58,336 nucleotides of DNA, from positions 1 to 58,336 of the forward strand of contig JAADFK010000224.1 in assembly GCA_013152925.1 (NCBI GenBank), given 5' to 3'. This document shows, piece after piece, positions 28,666 through 36,820 of the stretch; position 1 is the first letter of the stretch; each line of letters begins with the position of its first letter. The position numbers and the translations under genes are program-made. The notes under the pieces were generated by a model. That model did not search any database, had not been told where the DNA came from, and worked only from the letters and a program-made list of their open reading frames with translations. This DNA is from Acidobacteriota bacterium. Its GTDB lineage: Bacteria; Acidobacteriota; Thermoanaerobaculia; Thermoanaerobaculales; Sulfomarinibacteraceae.

Positions 28666-31600
28666 ATGCGACGTGTCGTGATTCTCTTCGCCGCGTTGAG
28701 CGTGCTGTGCCTCGGCACGGTCGGCGCCCAGACCCTCAAACCCATGACCTCCGGAGTCATCCCGGTTGTGGCCCACCTTCCCGGCGCCGAGGGGTCCTTC
28801 TGGACCACCAGCCTCTACGCCACCCAAACCGGCGGCAATCAGCCGGCCCGGCTCAGCGTGACCATTCTCACGGCCGCCGGACCCTATTACGAGAAGACTT
28901 TCACGCTCCCCGCCGTCGGGGGCACGTTGACGATCGACGACGTGGTCAGCGCCGTGGCCCCCACCCTTGGCGACGGCAAGTACGCCGTCACCTGGTGGTC
29001 CACCCAAGAGGTGGTCGTCTCCACCCGCACCTTCACGAAGGCCTCCAAGGGCACCTACGGCCAGGGGGTCGGCAGCGTGGCGCCTGGCACCGGCTTCATG
29101 CAGGACGGCCAGGCGATCTTCCCGGCGCCCATGGATTTCGACGGTCACCGCGTCGCCGTCGGCATCGCCAATACCGGGTCAGCCACCCAGAGCTTCGACG
29201 TCAAGACGCTGGACGCCATGGGTCAGGAGATCAACGCCTGGACCAGGACCGTCCAGCCGGGGGCCCTGCTCCAGTTCCAGGCCAACGGCAACATGAGCTC
29301 GGCCGGGTCCATCTCCATCACCTGCACCGAGGGCTGTGACGGCACCGCCTTCGGTTACGCCTCCATCGTCGTCAACGGTACCAGCGACGCCTATTACCTC
29401 TACGCCGGCGCCACCAGCAGCACGAAGCCGGCGGTTCCCATCGTCGTCAACCGGGACGCCCAGGGCGTGTGGTACATCACCGGAGGGACCCTCTACGACG
29501 TCTTCGAGGCCATGGGCCACGAGGTCGCCAAGGACCGGCTCTGGCAGATGGAAACCTACCGCAGAACGGCCCGCGGAACCCTGGCGGAGATACTCGGCCA
29601 GGACTACCTCGAGGACGACATCTTCATGCGAACGGCCGGCTACTCCGAATCCGAGCTCCAGCAGGCCTACGACAACCTGGATACGGAGACCAAGACCGTG
29701 CTCCGGGCGTACGTGGACGGCATCAACCGGAGGATCTCGGAGATCCACGAGGATCCCTCCCAGCTTCCCTTCGAGTTCAAGGCCATCGGCGGGCAGCTGG
29801 GCATCGAGTACTTCCCCGCCCAGTGGACCGTCACGGACGTCATGTCCTGGATCGTCGCCCTGCTGAGGAACTTCGATCCGGAGGGCCGTGGCGTGACGGG
29901 CCAGCTGGACAACGCCGTCCTCTTGCAAACCTTCGCCGCGGTCTATCCCCAGGACTACCTGGCCATGTTCAGCGACCTGCGGTGGCGCAACGATCCCGCG
30001 GCGCTGACGTACATCCATGACGAAAAGGCGGGCGGCTCGAACGCCGTCACCAGGGTCAAGGCCAGCTCCATGCCCGACCTCCGGGCCGCCGCCGCAAGGA
30101 TCAAGGGCCGGCACGACCGGAGGATTCTCGACCTCAAGCGGATCAACGCCTTCACCAAGATGGGCAGCTACGCGTGGGTGGTCTCGGGCGAGAAGACCGC
30201 CTCCGGCCATCCCATCATCTACTCGGGGCCCCAGATGGGCTTCTCCACGCCGTCCATCGTCATGGAGGGCTCCATCCGTGGCGCCGGGCTCAACGTCTCC
30301 GGCATGACCGTTCCCGGCATCCCCGGCATCATCATCGGCCGGACGCCGCACCACGCCTGGTCCATGCAGGTGGGTCACGCCCACACCCTGGACTTCTACC
30401 TGGAGGCGCCCCAATCGGTCACGCTCAACCGCATGGAAACCTTCCACGTGGCCGGTGGAGCCGACGTGACCGTACCCATCTTCCGGACCGCCCACGGCCC
30501 CGTGATCGAGCCCATCCCCTACGACCCCACCAACCCGCCGGCTGTCATCGTCTCCTTCAAGTACTCCCACTGGGGTTACGAGCTCCGCGACGTCATCCAG
30601 TTCGCCCTGCAAGCCGCCCGCGCCACCAGCGTGGAGGACTTCGGCAAGGCCCTGGCGCTGGCGCCCCTGAGCCAGCACTTCTGCTACGCCGACCGGGACG
30701 GTAACATCGCCTACTGGATGTCCGGGCGTGATCCTGTCCGCCCGGCCAACGTTGACGTCCGGTTCCCGCTGCCCGGCGATGGCAGCGCCGAGTGGGATCC
30801 CGCCGTCATCAAGCCCCACCCCCACGACGAGAACAGCTCGTTCAACTACTACGGCGGGTGGAACAACAAGGCCGAGCTCAGCTACGACAACCCGCCCAAC
30901 AACCTGTGGTACACCATGGGCGTCTTCCACCGCGCCCACGTGGTGGACGATTACCTCTCCACCCACAACAACCTCAGCTACGAGGACGTTCGTGATCTGG
31001 CCCTTAACATCGCCACCACGGACTCCTTCTACGGCGGCGGCAATCCGTGGAAGTTCGTCGCCGACCGCTTCGAGAGCGCCGTCGCCGCCAACCCCTCGGA
31101 CGATCGCAACGCCGCCATCGCCCTGCTCCAGGGCTGGGACGGCCACTTCGTCGATGGAGGCCCGGACAACTGGAGCAACGGTCTCTTCCGCGCGGACGCC
31201 TGGGTGCTCGAGGATGCCTGGATCCGCGAGGTCATCCGGCTGACCTTTTCCGACGAGTTCGAAAAGGCCGGCCTCAAGTACACGGACCAGCCCATGGGCC
31301 TGCTGTTCAACGTCTTCCTGCACGCGCTGGCCGGCGACCAGTCCAGCGTGGTCAACCACTACGACTGGTTCCAGGACCAGTCGGGAACCAACCGGCCCGA
31401 GTCGCCGGACCTGCTGATCGTCCAGGCCCTGGACAACGTCCTGGCGCAGCTCGGGCCGCGTCCATGGCACGTGGCCCGCGGCTACATCCGCTACACCCAT
31501 CCCATGCTCGGCGAGATCCACACGACGCCCTTCGCCTCCAGGTCCACCTACGCGCACTGCGTGGAGATGGGACCCGACGGCCCCGTCCGGATCGAGAGCA

Positions 31601-31737
31601 TGTTCCCACTGGGCGAGTCCGGAACGATCCTGATGGACGAGCACGGCGCCCCGGTCTTCGATCCCCAGTTCTTCGGCATGACCCCCTACTTCGACGCCTT
31701 CACCCACCGCAGCTTCCCGCTCTTCAGTAACCAGTAA
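28666..31737 (+). CDS. secreted penicillin acylase (Ntn hydrolase) family protein with an extra N-terminal domain
   Basis: Signal peptide; N-terminal beta-rich domain (IPVVAHLPGAEGSFWTTSLYATQ). PA core VWYITGGTLYDVFEAMGHEVAKDRLWQMETYRRTARGTLAEILG; nucleophile region MGSYAWVVSGEKTASGHPIIYSGPQMGF. Confidence 0.88.
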   Translation: MRRVVILFAALSVLCLGTVGAQTLKPMTSGVIPVVAHLPGAEGSFWTTSLYATQTGGNQPARLSVTILTAAGPYYEKTFTLPAVGGTLTIDDVVSAVAPTLGDGKYAVTWWSTQEVVVSTRTFTKASKGTYGQGVGSVAPGTGFMQDGQAIFPAPMDFDGHRVAVGIANTGSATQSFDVKTLDAMGQEINAWTRTVQPGALLQFQANGNMSSAGSISITCTEGCDGTAFGYASIVVNGTSDAYYLYAGATSSTKPAVPIVVNRDAQGVWYITGGTLYDVFEAMGHEVAKDRLWQMETYRRTARGTLAEILGQDYLEDDIFMRTAGYSESELQQAYDNLDTETKTVLRAYVDGINRRISEIHEDPSQLPFEFKAIGGQLGIEYFPAQWTVTDVMSWIVALLRNFDPEGRGVTGQLDNAVLLQTFAAVYPQDYLAMFSDLRWRNDPAALTYIHDEKAGGSNAVTRVKASSMPDLRAAAARIKGRHDRRILDLKRINAFTKMGSYAWVVSGEKTASGHPIIYSGPQMGFSTPSIVMEGSIRGAGLNVSGMTVPGIPGIIIGRTPHHAWSMQVGHAHTLDFYLEAPQSVTLNRMETFHVAGGADVTVPIFRTAHGPVIEPIPYDPTNPPAVIVSFKYSHWGYELRDVIQFALQAARATSVEDFGKALALAPLSQHFCYADRDGNIAYWMSGRDPVRPANVDVRFPLPGDGSAEWDPAVIKPHPHDENSSFNYYGGWNNKAELSYDNPPNNLWYTMGVFHRAHVVDDYLSTHNNLSYEDVRDLALNIATTDSFYGGGNPWKFVADRFESAVAANPSDDRNAAIALLQGWDGHFVDGGPDNWSNGLFRADAWVLEDAWIREVIRLTFSDEFEKAGLKYTDQPMGLLFNVFLHALAGDQSSVVNHYDWFQDQSGTNRPESPDLLIVQALDNVLAQLGPRPWHVARGYIRYTHPMLGEIHTTPFASRSTYAHCVEMGPDGPVRIESMFPLGESGTILMDEHGAPVFDPQFFGMTPYFDAFTHRSFPLFSNQ

Positions 31738-31758
31738 TCGCATCACCGTCACAACCAC

Positions 31759-31794
31759 GATGCCCCGGGGCTCCAGCCCCGGGGCATCTTTCTT
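31759..31794 (+). terminator. Rho-independent-like terminator after the acylase gene
   Basis: GATGCCCCGGGGCT-CC-AGCCCCGGGGCATC perfect 14-bp stem followed by TTTCTT. Confidence 0.85.
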
Positions 31795-31920
31795 GGGCGT
31801 GCGGCCGTTCCAGGCCAACCGGCGGCGCACCGCACCACGAGGAAAGGCACCTGCCCGTTCCATTCCGGAAAGGAGATCGGCCACGCTCCCCTCTCGGCGA
31901 TGAGATCCCTCGACTCGTTC

Positions 31921-32066
31921 GCTCCGCTCTCTCGCTCGGGATGACAGGGGGGCCGGCGGCTCCGCTCTCTCGCCCGGGAAGACAGGGGGGTTGGCAGCTC
32001 CGCTCTCTCGCCCGGGAAGACAGGGGGGTTGGCAGCTCCGCTCTCTCGCTCGGGATGACAGGGTTC
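31921..32066. repeat. 38-bp tandem repeat, about 3.8 copies
   Basis: Units at 31921, 31959, 31997 and 32035: gctccgctctctcgcccgggaagacaggggggttggca with minor variation. Confidence 0.9.
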
Positions 32067-32109
32067 GGCAACAGGCGATGAAAGGAGGGACAATGCCGAG
32101 GCGGGCGCC

Positions 32110-33225
32110 TCACTTCATCGACGCCGGCGCGCGGCCCGGCACGCCGGTCGGCTCGTCCTTGGGCGCCTGGCTCACGAGGCCAGCGCTCTCCTCCGTCATG
32201 GCCATGCCGCCCACGTGGGTGTAGAGGGGCGAGTATATTTCGGGCAGGCGGCGATGGTATTCGGCTTCGCTGATCGAGGTATTCCAGTGCCCGGTCACCC
32301 GGAAGCCGAGCAGGATCGCCAGGTAGAGACCGACCGCCAGGGCAATACCCATGGCGGGCCGCAGCCAGAGTCTCTTCCGCCGGGGAACCAACGGCGGCCG
32401 GATCGCCAGGCACCCTTCCACCGGGCAGACGGCCACGCAATCCTGACACGAGGTGCACTCTATGGACGCCACGCGGCCCATTTCGTGGACTTTGAGCTGC
32501 GCAGGGCAGACGGCGGTGCAGCCGCGGCAGTCGGTACACAGCTCTGGATCGCGTGTCACCTTGAAGGGGGCGAGCCGTCCCAGAGCTCCGAGCAGGGCCC
32601 CGTAGGGACAGAGGTACCGGCACCAGAGATCACGGATAAAGATCGAGCCGACCACGAGCACCCCGAGGACAGCGATGGTCAGGCGCGATGGGTGGGCGAA
32701 GAAGAGCCACATCTTGGCATCGACCATCTTGGCATAGGGGCTCTCGAGGAACGCCTGGACCTGGCCGGGGCTCATGGCCACCCAGACGGCCCAGGCAAAG
32801 AAGCCGAACAGCAGAAACTTCAACGAGCGTAGCGGGAGATCGAGCCAGCGTGGCAACCGGAGGTTCCGCCCGACGAGGCGGATCCCCAGCCGGCCGAGGA
32901 GCTCCGAAAGGAGCCCCACGGGGCAGAGCGTCGAGCAGAACGACTTGGCCACCAGGAGCGACATGGCACAGATGCCGAGGAAGACGGCCAGGGCCGCCGG
33001 ATGGATGGGATCGATCTGGCCGCTCAGCAGCCAATGACGAAAGGCCAGCATCCCGTCGATGGGCAGGAAGCCCTCCACGCCGGGGGGACGTCCCACCGAG
33101 GGCCACCGGCCCGCCATGTGCGCCGTGACCCACAGGCCGAAGCGGATTCCGAGAATAACGATGACACCTGCCATGCTCCACTGCACCAGGCGGCGGGCGA
33201 CGAAAACGCGAGGCGGTCGGCTCAT
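32110..33225 (-). CDS. NapH/NosR-like membrane polyferredoxin (4Fe-4S)
   Basis: TM helices; CSTLCP and CRYLCPYGALLG motifs; two ferredoxin clusters CTDCRGCTAVCP and CTSCQDCVAVCP. Confidence 0.88.
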   Translation of the reverse strand: MSRPPRVFVARRLVQWSMAGVIVILGIRFGLWVTAHMAGRWPSVGRPPGVEGFLPIDGMLAFRHWLLSGQIDPIHPAALAVFLGICAMSLLVAKSFCSTLCPVGLLSELLGRLGIRLVGRNLRLPRWLDLPLRSLKFLLFGFFAWAVWVAMSPGQVQAFLESPYAKMVDAKMWLFFAHPSRLTIAVLGVLVVGSIFIRDLWCRYLCPYGALLGALGRLAPFKVTRDPELCTDCRGCTAVCPAQLKVHEMGRVASIECTSCQDCVAVCPVEGCLAIRPPLVPRRKRLWLRPAMGIALAVGLYLAILLGFRVTGHWNTSISEAEYHRRLPEIYSPLYTHVGGMAMTEESAGLVSQAPKDEPTGVPGRAPASMK

Positions 33226-33318
33226 CGGCGATCCTCCATCACGACTTCAGTATGCGCCGCGGCTCCCCCACCGGCATTGACGTCGGTCAGATCCAATGTC
33301 ACCGCAGTGCCACGGATC

Positions 33319-33332
33319 TTGACCTGGGTCAA
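33319..33332. promoter_or_regulatory. FNR/DNR-type palindrome in the polyferredoxin / HAO-remnant intergenic region
   Basis: TTGACCTGGGTCAA, identical to the napD-proximal site at 3308-3321. Confidence 0.75.
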
Positions 33333-33381
33333 CGTTCAATCTCGGCCTGTTGATATGGACTCCCCAAGGGATTGAATCATC

Positions 33382-33745
33382 ATGATTGAGATGGAGAGGT
33401 TGTGTACGAGATTGCGAGTCATGTTGGCCGTCGCTGTGGCATTTCTCCTGCTGCCGGCGTTGCCGTCAAGCGCCGTGCAGTCCACGTGCGCGGAGTGTCA
33501 CGCGGCGACCTTCGTCCGGAAGAACATCGAGAACGCCGACCACATGTTGAAGGAGGCCGACAAGCTCTTCGCCGAGGCCATCGAGATCGTCGCCGGCCTC
33601 CGCAAGGACGGTGTCATCCCGGTCAAGGAGGGCGAAGAGCTACTATCCGCAGCTCCTCTCCTTCTACGAGGTGAACACGGAGATCGAGAAGACCCTCTAC
33701 GAGATGTTCATGGACCACCGTCATCTCGAATGCGACAGGTTCCCG
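33382..33745 (+). pseudogene. remnant of a hydroxylamine-oxidoreductase-like octaheme cytochrome c
   Basis: Signal peptide MLAVAVAFLLLPALPSSA joined to one heme motif CAECHAATFVRKNIENADHMLKEADKLFAEAIEIVAGLRKDGVIP. A frameshift near 33640 leads to SYYPQLLSFYEVNTEIEKTLYEMFMDHR, HAO-like C-terminal helices, after which similarity ends. Confidence 0.6.
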
Positions 33746-33768
33746 GGACCTCCGCCCCATCCCCCGTT

Positions 33769-34185
33769 TCAGCCTCCGGTGGAATCCCCGGTCCGGGTTC
33801 CCGACTCGGCGCGAGCCACCGTGTGGAGCCCCCCCCGGACCCGGTAGTCCAGGACCACCTCCATCCAGCGGGGCTGACAGCAGGCCACCAGATCCTCCAG
33901 CAGCCGGTTGACCGCGTGTTCCTGGTAGATCCCAACGTTCCGGTAGCCGACGAGGTAGTACTTGAAGGACTTGAGCTCAATGATCCGGCGGTCCGGCACG
34001 TAGCGAACCCTGAGCGTCCCGAAGTCCGGCAACCCCGAGAAGGGGCACACGGCCGTGAACTCGTCCGTATCGATCTCGACGACGATCTCCCGCTCCGGAT
34101 ACTCGTAGGGGAAGGTTTCGAGAACTTCCGGCGCGATGCTGTCCTCGTCCCCGAACGAGAAGGTCCTGCCCTCGGCTTCGACCAT
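33769..34185 (-). CDS. queF: NADPH-dependent 7-cyano-7-deazaguanine reductase
   Basis: DEFTAVCPFSGLPDFGTLRVRYVPDRRIIELKSFKYYLVGYRNVGIYQEHAVNRLLEDL; start ATG 34185 has a GGGAGG SD. The longer ORF start at 34278 is less likely. Confidence 0.9.
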   Translation of the reverse strand: MVEAEGRTFSFGDEDSIAPEVLETFPYEYPEREIVVEIDTDEFTAVCPFSGLPDFGTLRVRYVPDRRIIELKSFKYYLVGYRNVGIYQEHAVNRLLEDLVACCQPRWMEVVLDYRVRGGLHTVARAESGTRTGDSTGG

Positions 34186-34276
34186 GACGATCCTCCCGCC
34201 GACCGCATCCCACGATGCCCACTCCGGCAGGAAGCATGGTATCAGCCGCCGGCGGGTGCTGCTGTAGGATAGCGCC

Positions 34277-35293
34277 ATGAGGATGAAACCGGTTCCAAGG
34301 GGTACGACCCGCTCGTTCCTCCGGGTGTTCTGGATCAGCTCCTTCGTCCTGGCCATCGGGACCCTGGGGTACATGGCCCTCCAGAACGCGCCGCCCCTGG
34401 ATGCCCTCTACATGACGGTCATCACCGTCACGACCATCGGCTATCGCGAGGTATTTCCCCTGTCCACGGCCGGCCGCTGGTTCACCATGTTCCTGGCGCT
34501 CGCCGGCGTCGGCATCATGCTGTACGTGGTTTCCATCGTGGCCGCGGTCATCGTCGAGACCGATGTTCGCCGCGTGCTGGGCCTGAGAAGGGAGCGCCGA
34601 ATGACCAAGGAGCTTTCAAGCCACATTGTCGTCTGTGGTGCCGGAAGGACCGGACATGCCCTGGCCGAGATCCTGGCCTCCAAGGGGGCGACCTTCGTGG
34701 TCGTGGACACGGACCCCGATCTCTGCCGGCAGCTGGAGGGCCGCGGTGTGCACGTGGTGGACGGTGACGCCACGACCCGGGAGGCTCTGGAAGCCGCGGC
34801 CATCGTCCGGGCCTCCACGCTCATCGCCTGTCTGGGTGACGATGCCCACAACGTCTACACGATCCTGCTGGCACGGCAGCTCAACCCGCGGATCAACATC
34901 GTCGCACGCGCGCTCGAGGAAGGCTCCGAAGAACGTCTCCGGCTGGCCGGCGCCGACCGCATCTTCAACCCCTACCGCACCGGCGCCATGCGGCTCGCCT
35001 ACACGGCGTTGAAACCGGCCGTCGTCGACTTTCTCGACGCCTCCCTGCCCGGCTCCGGGAGTGGCGGCCTCGAGCTGGCGGAGGTCCAGGTCCGGGAAGA
35101 CAGCGGCCTCGCCGGCAAGACCCTGGCCAGCGCCAACGTACGCCAGGCCTACGACGTCATCGTCGTGGCCATCAGGCGCCCTGGTGAAAGCACCTTCAAC
35201 CCACCACCCGACATGAAGATCAGGCCCGGGGACGTGCTCGTGGCGCTGGGACCCACCGCGGGCCTCGAAGCTCTGGAGCGGGCCTCGTCCTGA
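34277..35293 (+). CDS. K+ channel with RCK (TrkA-N/C) domain
   Basis: Pore TVITVTTIGYREVFPLSTAGRWFT; Rossmann HIVVCGAGRTGHALAEILASKG; TrkA-C C-terminus. Confidence 0.88.
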   Translation: MRMKPVPRGTTRSFLRVFWISSFVLAIGTLGYMALQNAPPLDALYMTVITVTTIGYREVFPLSTAGRWFTMFLALAGVGIMLYVVSIVAAVIVETDVRRVLGLRRERRMTKELSSHIVVCGAGRTGHALAEILASKGATFVVVDTDPDLCRQLEGRGVHVVDGDATTREALEAAAIVRASTLIACLGDDAHNVYTILLARQLNPRINIVARALEEGSEERLRLAGADRIFNPYRTGAMRLAYTALKPAVVDFLDASLPGSGSGGLELAEVQVREDSGLAGKTLASANVRQAYDVIVVAIRRPGESTFNPPPDMKIRPGDVLVALGPTAGLEALERASS

Positions 35294-35303
35294 CGTCGCC
35301 CCT

Positions 35304-35813
35304 TCAGTGCTCCCGGCGGCGGAAGCTCAGGGTCGTGCGGTCCTTGAATACGCCCGGGAAGGGAAGCACCCGGTTATGGAGGACAGCGTAAACGCCGGGA
35401 TCCACAAGCCGCGCGGCCAGCAGCGCTTCGGTGACGTTCTGGACGGCGTCCGTGTCGCGGAACTGGTAAGGCCGCATGGCCCCGGTCAGGATGACGGGGA
35501 CCTCCAGGTCTTTCCCGAGCTCTCGCTGGATCGCCTCGCCCGTCTCGGCCAGGGTGTCGGTCCCGTGGAGGACCAGCACCGCGTCGGAGCCCGGCAGGGC
35601 GTCCCGGACGGCCGCCAGTATCCTCCGGCGGTCCTCGTCGGTCATGTCCAGCGAGTCCTTGTGCATGACGTTGACGTGCCGGATGAACAGGTCGGGCAGC
35701 CGCAGGCTCCCGAGGATCTCGTCGAGCACGGAACGGTCGTTCCGGAGACTCCCCTCGAGCTCGTTGTAGGTCTTTTCGATGGTGCCGCCCGTCGTCAGGA
35801 TCGTGATCCGCAT
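35304..35813 (-). CDS. asparaginase-like (N-domain only) protein
   Basis: MRITILTTGGTIEKTYNELEG, LVLHGTDTLAETGEAIQ, VPVILTGAMRPY; only 169 aa, no C-terminal domain. Confidence 0.8.
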   Translation of the reverse strand: MRITILTTGGTIEKTYNELEGSLRNDRSVLDEILGSLRLPDLFIRHVNVMHKDSLDMTDEDRRRILAAVRDALPGSDAVLVLHGTDTLAETGEAIQRELGKDLEVPVILTGAMRPYQFRDTDAVQNVTEALLAARLVDPGVYAVLHNRVLPFPGVFKDRTTLSFRRREH

Positions 35814-35985
35814 GACCGTCACTCCTCCCCGGAGCTTTCCGACCTTACATGATACGACATGGACCGCTGTCGCACCACGATCCTTGCCAGGGCCCGGCCA
35901 TCCCGCTCCCCGGGCGATGGAAGAGCCACCGGGGCCCCGGCCATCCCGGCACGTCCTGTGCCCGGAAACAGGATAGAATGGGCCC

Positions 35986-36561
35986 ATGGTGGAGACGTCG
36001 ACGCCGCTGGCTGGCAACCTGCTGATCGCCATGCCGAACCTGGTGGATCCGAACTTCTGGCGCACCGTGGTCCTCCTTGGTGTGCATGGTGAGGACGAGG
36101 GAGCCTTCGGCCTGGTGATCACGCGACCGCTGGAGGTGACCATGGCCGACGTCCTCCGCGAGATCGGCGAGGAGAGCACGGCGGAGGGCTACCCCGAGGT
36201 GCTCGCGGGTGGCCCGGTGGAGCCCACCAACGGCTTTGTGCTCTTTGACCAACCCAAGTGCGTCAACGATCAGGACATGCTGCGAGTGGGCCCGGATATG
36301 GCCATCTCCGGCAACACACGAACCCTGATCCGCCTGGCCCGCGGCATTCCCGGAGTCCGGTACAACCTCGTGCTGGGGTACTCGGGATGGGCGCCGGGCC
36401 AGCTGGAACGGGAGATCGAGGAGAACTCCTGGCTCGTCGCCCCGGCCTCTCACGATCTCGTGTTCGAAACCCCTTACGAGCAGCGCTGGACGGCATCGCT
36501 GCGATCCATCGGCGTCGATCCGGGAACCCTGGTGGACATGGGCTCTGCCTCGCCCAGCTGA
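35986..36561 (+). CDS. YqgE/AlgH (UPF0301) family protein
   Basis: LAGNLLIAMPNLVDPNFWRTVVLLGVHGEDEGAFGLVITRPL...GGPVEPTNGFVL...GYSGWAPGQLEREI. Confidence 0.92.
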   Translation: MVETSTPLAGNLLIAMPNLVDPNFWRTVVLLGVHGEDEGAFGLVITRPLEVTMADVLREIGEESTAEGYPEVLAGGPVEPTNGFVLFDQPKCVNDQDMLRVGPDMAISGNTRTLIRLARGIPGVRYNLVLGYSGWAPGQLEREIEENSWLVAPASHDLVFETPYEQRWTASLRSIGVDPGTLVDMGSASPS

Positions 36562-36638
36562 GCCCCCTCCCCACCGCCCGCCCCCTGATATCGGCCCCGT
36601 CGCCCCCCCGGAGAGACGACACCCGAACGGCCTCCCCA

Positions 36639-36820
36639 GATCCGGCCGGTCCTGGGGGTTTTCGTCGCGAGACCGGGGAGGTGCCCGCCAGTGTGGTGTT
36701 TCGATCAAGGCGCCGCCGAGGCGTGCTGGAGGCACGCCGCAGGCGCCGCCGCCGTGAGAAACGCCGCAATGGCCGGCACATCCCCGGTCGCAGCAGAAAA
36801 CCCCCAGGACCGGCCGGATC
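36639..36820. repeat. 182-bp imperfect palindrome between convergent genes
   Basis: Outer arms GATCCGGCCGGTCCTGGGGGTTTTC (36639-36663) and GAAAACCCCCAGGACCGGCCGGATC (36796-36820) are perfect 25-nt inverted repeats. Inner sequence continues as an inverted repeat to the central hairpin GGCGTGC-tggag-GCACGCC. Confidence 0.92.

Noticed and set aside
29179-31884. 901-aa minus-strand ORF antisense to the penicillin acylase
   Set aside because: Antisense shadow of a clear coding gene; no recognisable domain.
31921-32066. Possible CRISPR array
   Set aside because: 38-bp units are directly abutting with no spacers, so it is a tandem repeat and not CRISPR.
31724-32623. ORFs across the tandem repeats reading 'RARERSCQPPCLPGRESGAA'
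   Set aside because: Translated tandem repeat; low-complexity artefact.
34276-34279. Overlapping divergent start codons (CATG) for queF and the K+ channel
   Set aside because: queF is better started at ATG 34185, which has an SD and the expected N-terminus, so the overlap is probably an ORF-caller artefact.
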